The translations under genes were made by a program, and so were the position numbers. Positions 1-5,208 of a stretch of DNA of 5,298 nt are shown here, one piece after another. How positions within the stretch are numbered: position 1 is the first letter of the stretch; each line of letters opens with the position of its first letter. The DNA is from JARBAU01 sp029237525 (GTDB lineage: Archaea; Thermoproteota; Nitrososphaeria; Nitrososphaerales; Nitrososphaeraceae). The DNA lies in assembly GCA_036555705.1 (NCBI GenBank), contig DATBKT010000179.1, forward strand, positions 1-5,298, given 5' to 3'. A model generated the notes under the pieces. That model saw nothing but the letters and a program-made list of their open reading frames with translations, did not search any database and had not been told where the DNA came from.

Positions 1-638
1 CCATTTTTTCATTTCTGAAACCCTATCTTTTTGTATCTTACCAAAATCCTTTTCTTGTATTGTTCTATCTCCAATGAATCTTATGTAGAGAAAGTCTGTT
101 GTAACTATTGGAGGTGTTCTTATATCTGCTAGTTGGCTCCATACCCTGCACATATTGTTATTTGCAAAAAGCTATATGCCAAAGCCTGTAAATCATGAAC
201 TAACTCTAACTTCTACAGCATATCTGAACCTCTTATCTAATTCAGCTATGATATCTCTCAAGCCATTCATACCCTCAACTATTCCCATTGACGGTGCTAG
301 CTGTATCAATAATGCCAAGATCTTGTCTTTGAGATGGATCATGGAAGAAAGAACAATTCCAGTTCTTTTTCTACATACTTCAATCTTTTATCATGAGTTA
401 TAACTTTTGGAAATTTGGCAGTGAACCTGAAATGGGTAGTGGTCTTCTTAGACCAGTTCTTTACCATATATGCGTTAGGCGTCCTATAAAAAGAAGAATC
501 AATTTCAACAAAATCAAACACTTGGGAATAGTAAGTTAACCATCTGGAATTCTCTAGATTGTTAGGATAAAATGGTCCCTGCCAAGCTGAATAACTCCAT
601 CCAGAGCAGCCAATATGGTATCGCAAGTGTTAGGACAT
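1..638 (-). pseudogene. DUF72 (YecE-like) family protein, frameshifted and partial
   Basis: This is a degraded DUF72 gene, read leftwards and running off the left edge. DUF72 proteins are TIM-barrel-like proteins of uncertain biochemical role. The N-terminal part shows the family opening RYHIGCSGWSYSAWQGPFYP, then FVEIDSSFYRTPN and FRFTAKFPKVITHDKRL. This frame ends at a TGA near 339, and homologous sequence resumes in another frame without a gap: LKDKILALLIQLAPSMG, then RFRYAVEV, then SQLADIRTPPIVTTDFLYIR, FIGDR and EKDFGKIQKDRVSEMKKW. That frame has a TGA (193-195) and a TAG (172-174). Between them a different frame reads HDLQALAYSF, suggesting two compensating small indels. The start is also damaged: an ATG at 636-638 is followed two codons later by TAA, and the next usable start is TTG at 624-626. 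The multiple lesions make it a pseudogene; the family call is from motif memory and is fairly secure. Confidence 0.85.
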
Positions 639-1039
639 ATACTAAACACTATCGTTATGATAAGCATTGTGAAGATATTTTACTTGCCAATTAACTGCTT
701 GTCATATTTTTGATGGTCAAATAATCTCGATTATGAACTTGCCTGTGAAACTATCCACTTGACGGCTTTGATGGTCTTGTCGCCTATGATTTTTTTTCTT
801 TTGGTTAAGAGTCTACTGCTAGAAAATAATGCGAACAAATCATTCGTTCTTAGCTAAGTTCTAGTGCTATAGATTTTGGCGGAAAATATATAGGATTTAA
901 TTGAGGTCCAATTTTCACTGATCTCAGATAAAGAATAATTCAGCTTCGTATAGTTGTCTGCATTTTTACCGAGCATAACTGAATAATCATAATCTATTAT
1001 TTTTAGGCCATAACATAATTGAATGATATAGAATAGTTA
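639..1039. other. Gene-poor spacer between DUF72 remnant and CDF gene
   Basis: About 400 bases lie downstream of the CDF gene and upstream of the DUF72 remnant. The only coding-like piece is the 40-residue minus-strand ORF at 854-976, listed separately. A short minus-strand run (about 730-815) reads TKRKKIIGDKTIKAVKWIVS but has no start and no recognised relative. The octamer TGATGGTC occurs twice (near 711 and 769). I see no RNA gene or convincing terminator. Confidence 0.5.
854..976 (-). CDS. Doubtful small ORF, 40 residues, unrecognised
   Basis: An ATG opens 40 codons ending in TAG. The product contains the stretches MLGKNADNYTKLNYSLSEIS and ENWTSIKSYIFSAKIYSTRT: hydrophilic, rich in Asn, Ser, Tyr and Lys, with no membrane segment or metal motif. 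The open frame continues upstream to a second TAA right behind the CDF stop codon, so by chance or by descent it is in phase with the CDF gene. There is no Shine-Dalgarno sequence, and an A+T-rich leader cannot be told from background. The composition is only mildly protein-like. It could be a small lineage-specific protein, a remnant of a lost gene, or noise; I do not recognise it. Confidence 0.2.
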   Translation of the reverse strand: MLGKNADNYTKLNYSLSEISENWTSIKSYIFSAKIYSTRT

Positions 1040-2017
1040 TTAGAATGATCTGCCGTCAGTAGGATCAGAATGATATCTCTCAATTTGGATTGTTGCATGT
1101 GTTATGCCAAATTTCCTCTCTAGCAGGGAATTGACTTCCTGTAAAATCAATTGTGATCTATTGGTATCAATTACTACAACATGGGCGGATAAAGCATTCA
1201 TTCCAGACGTTATGGTCCAAATATGTAGTTCAAATACCCCAGTCACACCCTTTATCTGTAATAAGTCGTTCTTTACTTGCTCATGGGACACATTCGCCGG
1301 AGATCCCTCCATTAGGATATGCACCGCCTTTTTTATTATAGCCCATGTCCTTGGAAGCATAAAAATTGCCAAACCAATACTAACTATCGGATCTGCAAGA
1401 TAGAAGTTACTAGTGAGTATTACTGTGCCAGCCACAATTACTCCTGCAGCGCCTAAAGTATCACTCAGGGTTTCTAGATACGCAGCTTTTATGTTGAGAT
1501 TTTCTTCACATTTTATATCATTTTTATTCTTCTGATTATTACTGTTGTAAGGATAGTCTATTTCGTGATCGCTGTGATTATGCTGATGAGCGTGTACAGA
1601 ATGAATGCCACCGCCACTGAGAATACTCATGCAAATGAAGTTTACCGCTAATCCAACAGAGGCTACAACGATGATTGGAAAGCCAGGAATTACAGGTGGT
1701 TCGAAGATGCGTCTAAATCCTTCGTATAAAATAAATATAGACAGTAAGACAAGGACTACACTATTTAGCAAACTTGCAAGTATTTCCGCTCTATAAAAGC
1801 CGTACGTTCTTTGTGGTGTTGGCAATTTTCTAGAGTAATTAGCTGCAAAAAGAGCAAGGGCAATTCCACCTACGTCAGCTAGCATATGTCCAGCCTCTGA
1901 CAGTAGAGATAGACTTCCAGTCAATAGAACGGTGATTGCTGCTGCAGCAAGATATACCGAGCTAAGTGAAAGAACAATTTTGAGTCTACGTATTCTAATT
2001 AATGATTGTTCTTCCAT
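1040..2017 (-). CDS. CDF-family divalent metal cation exporter (CzcD/ZnT-like)
   Basis: This 325-residue protein has full family length and is intact. CDF proteins are membrane antiporters that export Zn2+ or related divalent cations in exchange for protons, usually as dimers. Six membrane helices are visible: about residues 14-34, 37-58, 79-99, 113-133, 178-200 and 205-225. The transport-site motif of helix 2 is present (SEAGHMLADVGG, H44 and D48). In helix 5 the pair is E182 and D186 (YLETLSDTLG), with Glu where CzcD and ZnT have His. The loop between helices 4 and 5 is His-rich (H139 to H151, HSVHAHQHNHSDH), a usual metal-gathering loop. The cytoplasmic tail keeps VFELHIWTITSGMNALSAHV and HATIQIE, typical of the dimeric C-terminal domain. 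The ATG at 2017 has no Shine-Dalgarno; a weak TATA-like stretch (about 2062-2069) suggests a short leader. It ends in tandem TAA TAA. No metal regulator gene is visible. Metal specificity cannot be read from sequence, though zinc is likeliest. Confidence 0.95.
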   Translation of the reverse strand: MEEQSLIRIRRLKIVLSLSSVYLAAAAITVLLTGSLSLLSEAGHMLADVGGIALALFAANYSRKLPTPQRTYGFYRAEILASLLNSVVLVLLSIFILYEGFRRIFEPPVIPGFPIIVVASVGLAVNFICMSILSGGGIHSVHAHQHNHSDHEIDYPYNSNNQKNKNDIKCEENLNIKAAYLETLSDTLGAAGVIVAGTVILTSNFYLADPIVSIGLAIFMLPRTWAIIKKAVHILMEGSPANVSHEQVKNDLLQIKGVTGVFELHIWTITSGMNALSAHVVVIDTNRSQLILQEVNSLLERKFGITHATIQIERYHSDPTDGRSF

Positions 2018-2214
2018 CGATGATATTATGGTACTATTCCTTTACAAACATTCTCAATCAATCTATACTTGTAAGAGAACTAAGACATAATTCCTAAATT
2101 TGGAACCTTGCAGTGGTATTGCTTATTTATAGTACATTCTGTAACGGTGAGAGAATTTTCAGCCTCACCTCCCACAGGGCTCTGATAGTCTTAATGCATG
2201 TGAATTCGCATAGG

Positions 2215-2871
2215 CTAAAGTCCTTTTGGAAAGTCATATCTGGAGGGGATACTAATTGGAGTGGCCAGTAAACAAGTGCTATCTCATCATGTGAATTTAG
2301 TTTTACAGATTTGTAATTTATTCCGTGTGTTTGCTAGCTACCGTTAATATATACAGTAGGTACATTTTTTTCAAGGGTATTAACGAATGCCGAAAAATTG
2401 AATAGCTTCGCCACATATCAAAGAACTGTCCAAGTGTAAAATCTCTCTGTACCGGTGATTCTATATGTATGATTCCAGTTTCGTCATGGGTGTGTAACCA
2501 GTATATACATCGATCAGGGATGACTCCGATTTGTGGAGGAATAAAAGTGTGTGAACCATTGACAAAGATATCAAGATGTGCATATCTATGAAAAAGAAGC
2601 TGTTCTTCTTTATTGCACTGTATACCGTTTATCACAAACGGGGAGGAAGACGTCTTTGATTCCGATTCCGAGTCTGATTATGATTTGGGTATCAGTGCGT
2701 AGCTTGTTATCAATCCAAAAGTAATTGCAATAATAACGTGGATCTAACTTTTTTTGTTACTTTGGTTTCTTTCAACTTATTGCGTACATCATTTTTGTAT
2801 TGATCCATTTGCATTTTGGAATCAAAAGATTTTCCACATATATTACAGGTTATATCTTCTTTCTTTACCAT
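2215..2871 (-). pseudogene. C2H2 zinc finger + TM helix + YWLHTHD-domain protein, heavily degraded
   Basis: About 219 codons can be followed across frames. Residues 1-35 form one C2H2 finger, MVKKEDITCNICGKSFDSK then MQMDQYKNDVRNK, with exact spacing (C9-X2-C12-X3-F16-X5-M22-X2-position 25-X4-position 30), but the two zinc histidines are now Tyr25 (TAC) and Arg30 (CGC). A basic linker (KETKVTKKVRST) leads to a frameshift at 2737-2739, then a hydrophobic helix VIIAITFGLITSYALIP, a TAA at 2678-2680 and a Ser/Glu linker. The next domain has HLDIFVNGSHTFIPPQIGVI and CIYWLHTHDETGIIHIESP, then FTLGQFFDMW. A one-base loss near 2411 moves the frame to NTLEKNVPTVYINGS, TAG (2334-2336), QTHGINYKSVKLNSHDEIAL. 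A third shift (2254-2267) leads to SIPSRYDFPKGL and the final TAG at 2215-2217. I know the last domain only as a recurrent uncharacterised, membrane-anchored type. The topology would be finger inside and HTHD domain outside. Loss of function is nearly certain. Confidence 0.85.
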
Positions 2872-3203
2872 AAATTCATCCGATCCAATACGAGATTTTT
2901 GAGAATATTTTCTGACTGCTGCACAAAATATAATGTCGAAGTTATACTTATTATTCCAAGGATGACACTTTTTTCGTACTGATTTGAATTTTGCAATGAT
3001 CTAATTTAATTGAAATGTTCATAAGTTTTATAGTACATCTAACGAATAGTCTAGAAAAGCACGTAAAGTATGGAAAATTTATTTTTATAAAGTTCGAATT
3101 GGATTATCTATTTTATATTTCTATTAAGAACAGGATTTCCTGAGATATAATGTACTCCAATGAAAATCAATTCAAAGGAAGGGGAGAGACGGCAATATAA
3201 TCA
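2872..3203. other. AT-rich spacer upstream of the zinc-finger pseudogene
   Basis: This stretch has no supported gene. It contains the presumed promoter of the zinc-finger pseudogene near its left end and the first part of the nested inverted repeats (from 3176) at its right end. The rest (about 2940-3170) is very A+T-rich with stops in all frames. I see nothing else in it. Confidence 0.5.
2925..2933 (-). promoter_or_regulatory. Possible relict TATA box of the zinc-finger pseudogene
   Basis: On the minus strand this reads TTATATTTT, about 55 bases upstream of the ATG at 2871. With initiation about 25 bases downstream, the leader would be roughly 30 bases. In DNA this rich in A+T such a box is only suggestive. 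Confidence 0.25.
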
Positions 3204-3274
3204 CTATGCCGTCCACTTGTTCAAGTCTGGGTCATCACCACCAAGCAAAAACCCAGATTGCCCATATGCTTCCT
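3176..3274. ncRNA. Candidate structured RNA: two hairpins inside a closing stem
   Basis: Three perfect inverted repeats nest as in a three-way junction. The outer stem is AGGAAG (3176-3181) with CTTCCT (3269-3274). Hairpin 1 is GACGGCA (3188-3194) with TGCCGTC (3207-3213); TA/TA may extend it past a bulged A to leave a 7-base loop. Hairpin 2 is TCTGGGT (3226-3232) with ACCCAGA (3251-3257), extendable by a G-T and an A-T pair. A competing helix GGCAAT (3191-3196) with ATTGCC (3257-3262) would exclude parts of both hairpins. The island is much more GC-rich than its surroundings. It does not match tRNA, SRP RNA or RNase P RNA as far as I can see, and it lacks a convincing C/D-box pair. On the minus strand the same bases include the second half of a broken micro-ORF (3204-3320), so the GC content may come from coding sequence. 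Strand is undetermined. Confidence 0.3.
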
Positions 3275-3320
3275 AAGTAGTTCGAACGAATAATATATTA
3301 TATTGTAGATTTTTATACAT
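3204..3320 (-). pseudogene. Micro-ORF of 38 residues interrupted by an in-frame TAG
   Basis: An ATG at 3318-3320 follows GGTGA (minus-strand reading of 3324-3328), a plausible but closely spaced archaeal Shine-Dalgarno. The frame reads MYKNLQYNILFVRTT, TAG (3273-3275), then EAYGQSGFLLGGDDPDLNKW, TA and a final TAG. The second half, with GFLLGGDDPDL, looks much more like real protein than its AT-rich surroundings. A single change of CAG or AAG to TAG would explain the break. A TTTAAA box lies about 50 bases upstream (near 3368-3373). I do not recognise a family with certainty; small proteins ending like this may exist in Nitrososphaeria. The first half could be a chance reading, in which case only the C-terminal half is a remnant. 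It competes with the structured-RNA reading of the same bases. Confidence 0.35.
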
Positions 3321-3426
3321 TACTCACCTTCAGTGTATCTATTAATTACTATACTAAGTAACTCTCTTTAAATGAGTAAGTTTTTTTATTATTTGATATA
3401 TGCAATGTCAGTTTAAGGTCTTGATC

Positions 3427-3434
3427 CCTCGAGG
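3427..3434. repeat. Perfect 8-base palindrome CCTCGAGG
   Basis: CCTCGAGG is a perfect palindrome and a small GC-rich island in A+T-rich DNA. It lies about 30 bases from a second, AT-type palindrome. Nothing links it to a gene, so an operator role is only a possibility. Confidence 0.3.
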
Positions 3435-3464
3435 TCGAAAAAAGCGATTCATGTATCCGGGTTG

Positions 3465-3479
3465 ATTTTGAGTCAAAAT
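3465..3479. repeat. 15-base palindrome ATTTTGA-G-TCAAAAT
   Basis: Two perfect 7-base half-sites flank a single central base. This size and symmetry suit the site of a dimeric regulator, but the nearest start codon is that of the micro-ORF at 3320, reading away, about 145 bases off. Chance in A+T-rich DNA is quite possible. Confidence 0.3.
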
Positions 3480-3673
3480 ATGCAATTTGGAATGTTTTAT
3501 TTGATAGTAAGAACGAGTTAAAAAACTATAAGTACGAAAATCATACACAACAATAAACTAAATTGAATCATATAGAAGAAAAATACAATAAGTGTTTGAT
3601 TTGATTTTGAAAATAACACCGCAAAATATGATAGTACTGTTTATAAATCAGGTTATTTTGTATCGTAGCTATC

Positions 3674-4097
3674 CTAACTCATATCAATTACAAATCTTGG
3701 ATTTATTTTGTTTATCCATCTTGCTTCCATCCCAACATCATTATACCACAACGGCATTAGTTGATTGAGTATTCTGAATTTGTTAAATTGTAGGGTCAAA
3801 ATCAAGTAATTCTGCACTCGCAGGTACAAGCCAAGTTCACTCAACGGAAATGTACGTTGTCGAATCGAGCTGACATCTACCTGACCCGAATGGACATAAT
3901 CCACAAGCAGTCAATAGGTATAGGTTGGATGCATCGAGGTGCCGACGATCTCCCAGTTGTTGATTTTAAGATCTGTAATGATAGAGATAATGGCGAGCAC
4001 ACATTTCCTTTAAAATCAATCTGCCAATGCGAAGCAGACTATAAAGTGCTGCGAGTGTAGTATCAGGATGGCTAGACTCTAGTGATAATACAAATTC
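3674..4097 (-). pseudogene. Zinc-type alcohol dehydrogenase (MDR superfamily), C-terminal remnant
   Basis: Three minus-strand frames together give the C-terminal half of a medium-chain dehydrogenase, an NAD(P)-dependent alcohol oxidoreductase. Frame one (4097 to about 4015) reads EFVLSLESSHPDTTLAALYS then LLRIGRLILK, the end of the Rossmann fold with its glycine-bearing RIGRL strand. A shift gives KGNVCSPLSLSLQ, and a second shift near 3975 gives ITDLKINNWEIVGTSMHPTY, TGA (3911-3913), LLVDYVHSGQVDVSSI and RTFPLSEL. The signature NWEIVG..., SGQVD and FPLSE are typical of this family. The catalytic domain with zinc ligands and the GxGxxG dinucleotide-binding loop are absent: I found no trace upstream to 4413. 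After FPLSEL the open frame continues to TAG at 3674 as NQLMPLWYNDVGMEARWINK and INPRFVIDMS, which I do not recognise as dehydrogenase; another frame (SAELLDFDPTI) may be the true C-terminus. The family call is moderate to good; the left boundary is uncertain. Confidence 0.6.
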
Positions 4098-4413
4098 AAT
4101 AAGAAATTACTGGATTCAATTTACAGATAAGCGATGCAGAAAATCTCTCGTAGTGAGCACAAATATAAGCTACAGATAGTAACTAGGTTACATAGTGGTT
4201 AGTAACAACCGTAATGTACTGTACAACAATAAATGATACATAAGTTTTGCTATAAGAAGACAGCAGGATGTAGAAAGTGTTCACAAGGCTTTATGTAGTT
4301 ATGTAAAGTGTAACATGATTATCACATATTAATTCAAAGTAAACTTGGTTTGCCATCTGTATACAGAATAGATATCGAGGCGCTATTTTACCAGGCGATC
4401 TATAGTAACTATA
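4098..4413. other. Spacer upstream of the HNH gene
   Basis: No gene is supported in these 316 bases. The missing N-terminal half of the alcohol dehydrogenase would be expected here but was not found. A bulged hairpin can be drawn at 4278-4315 (TGTT, ACA and CTTTA pairing with TAAAG, TGT and AACA), but it is A+T-rich and weak. A TATA-like box for the HNH gene sits at the right end. Confidence 0.45.
4383..4390 (+). promoter_or_regulatory. TATA-like box for the HNH gene
   Basis: CTATTTTA is centred about 27 bases before the GTG at 4414. That is the usual distance from an archaeal TATA box to the transcription start, so the transcript would begin at or near the GTG. Leaderless mRNAs are common in archaea, and no Shine-Dalgarno precedes the GTG. 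Confidence 0.35.
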
Positions 4414-4869
4414 GTGGTAAAGGTCTTATATTTTCACTTACAAGTAAATTACAAGTTGGAAGGACGTAGGTTCCAAGATGAACGTAGGAAATTAATCGAG
4501 ATGCATGGTCAAAGATGTGCTTATTGTCATCAATATTTTCATGATAGTGAACTTAGTGTAGATCATATTGTTCCGCGGGCATTGTCTGGCAAATCAATAG
4601 TCAGAAATATGCAGCTATTGTGCTATCCATGTCACAAAATGAAAGATCAGCCATGTACCAAACTGATACAGATGAATGCCTGTATAATAAAGCCTAGAGT
4701 ACTTTCTAATTATCTGTCATCAGATTCAAAGTCGAATATTGCGAATGAACCTCGGCCAATACAAATAGCGCAGCCAACTCCTCCACTGCTAACATTATAT
4801 CCTATACCATTACCACAGTTTGTACATAATACATCCCCAACATTCGCCCCAACAGAAAACATCTTTTAA
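4414..4869 (+). CDS. HNH endonuclease domain protein
   Basis: This 151-residue protein carries an HNH (His-Me finger) nuclease domain, which cuts DNA using a metal held in a beta-beta-alpha fold. The domain spans about residues 30-80: C35-A-Y-C38, then ELSVDHIVPRALSGKS with D50-H51, N65 in RNMQLLC, C70 and C73-H74 in CYPCHKMKD. The four cysteines would bind a structural zinc; H51, N65 and H74 are the expected active-site set, so the nuclease looks intact. A basic stretch (KLEGRRFQDERRKLIEMHG) precedes it. Residues 95-151 form a Pro/Thr/Ser-rich, low-complexity tail (QPTPPLLTLYPIPLPQF) with no domain I know. The GTG start is preferred because of a TATA-like box 27 bases upstream; the frame is open back to 4372 without an ATG, and an internal ATG at residue 30 would leave just the domain. 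Its role could be restriction, mobile-element mobility or repair; neighbours do not decide. Confidence 0.8.
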   Translation: MVKVLYFHLQVNYKLEGRRFQDERRKLIEMHGQRCAYCHQYFHDSELSVDHIVPRALSGKSIVRNMQLLCYPCHKMKDQPCTKLIQMNACIIKPRVLSNYLSSDSKSNIANEPRPIQIAQPTPPLLTLYPIPLPQFVHNTSPTFAPTENIF

Positions 4870-4882
4870 TTTCACTCCAGCA

Positions 4883-5125
4883 ATGGAACTATTTAGGATG
4901 ATTGACCCTACGTCTTTCACGAGTTGGATAGATTTGAGCCGTAAAAATCCCATCACATCCATTCTCCATTTGGGGAAAAGTATCAGAGAAAGGACAGTAC
5001 AATGCATCAAAGATAGAACAAAAAGTTTTGATGATTATTTTCCCTCTAGAACAAGTAAGTGTAGATTGCAGCACATCCAACAATAGTTTGATCTTTTTGT
5101 TAGTCATCATAAGTACAATTTGTGA
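4883..5125 (+). pseudogene. C-terminal fragment of an archaeal DDE-type transposase
   Basis: A plus-strand frame opening at ATG 4883 contains GKSIRERTVQCIKDRTKSF, DDYFPSRTSKCRLQHIQQ, then TAG (5084-5086), then FDLFVSHHKYNL and TGA at 5123-5125. This matches my memory of the end of transposases common in ammonia-oxidising archaea, of the form ERTxQYIKDRTExFDDYFPC...CxLxHVxxW...LFVxxHN; in that pattern the Glu of ERT would be the last acidic residue of the DDE triad. Here the usual YFPC cysteine is Ser and the HVxxW tryptophan codon has become TAG. The N-terminal catalytic part (the two Asp residues) is missing; the segment 4883-4960 (MELFRMIDPTSFTSWIDLSR) is not recognisable. No terminal inverted repeat or target duplication was found. 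It is a dead fragment lying 14 bases after the HNH gene. The IS family cannot be assigned from this piece. Confidence 0.55.
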
Positions 5126-5159
5126 TCTTAACTTTACAGGGCCATGACAAGTGATACAC

Positions 5160-5170
5160 TTATATTTAAA
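5160..5170 (+). promoter_or_regulatory. TATA box of the zinc-ribbon gene
   Basis: TTATATTTAAA lies about 44 bases before the ATG at 5209. With initiation about 25 bases downstream, the leader would be about 20 bases. It is the clearest TATA-like element in the window. Confidence 0.45.
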
Positions 5171-5208
5171 TAAGTATTATACACCTATATAGACGATGAC
5201 TAACTAAA

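Larger units (their letters stand above)
3321..3673. other. AT-rich spacer with short palindromes
   Basis: No gene is supported here. The stretch holds the Shine-Dalgarno and TATA-like positions of the micro-ORF at its left end and two short palindromes near 3427 and 3465. A minus-strand run at about 3410-3500 reads HILTQNQPGYMNRFFRPRGI and then KTLN before a stop; it has no usable start and no known relative. From about 3500 to 3660 the sequence is A+T-rich and I see nothing in it. Confidence 0.45.

Noticed and set aside
155..403. Plus-strand 82-codon ORF
   Set aside because: It is antisense to the DUF72 remnant, whose minus-strand frames contain clear family motifs; the plus-strand product resembles nothing.
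1104..1403. Plus-strand ORFs of 99 and 62 codons (and another at 1605-1796)
   Set aside because: They are antisense shadows of the well-supported CDF gene.
2800..2982. Plus-strand 60-codon ORF
   Set aside because: It is antisense to the zinc-finger segment and its presumed promoter; the minus strand has an exact C2H2 spacing, the plus strand no motif.
3176..3274. C/D-box RNA on the minus strand (a GTGATGA is present)
   Set aside because: No CTGA D box lies at a suitable distance, and no second C'/D' pair is visible.
3265..3295. tRNA-like T-loop sequence AGTTCGAACG near the end of the hairpin region
   Set aside because: No acceptor, D or anticodon arms pair around it, and a similar AGTTCGAA occurs at 3091, so it is chance.
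3360..3390. Terminator-like ACTC...GAGT stem followed by a T-run
   Set aside because: The stem has only four pairs, T-runs are common in this DNA, and no plus-strand gene ends just before it.
3857..4060. Plus-strand 67-codon ORF, open further upstream to 3794
   Set aside because: It overlaps antisense the dehydrogenase remnant, which explains the stretch better; its own product has no recognisable motif.
4278..4315. Bulged hairpin in the spacer before the HNH gene
   Set aside because: Its stems are short, A+T-rich and interrupted; it is not better than expected by chance.
4810..5110. Minus-strand ORFs of 66 and 73 codons
   Set aside because: They are antisense to the HNH gene end and the transposase fragment and show no family features.
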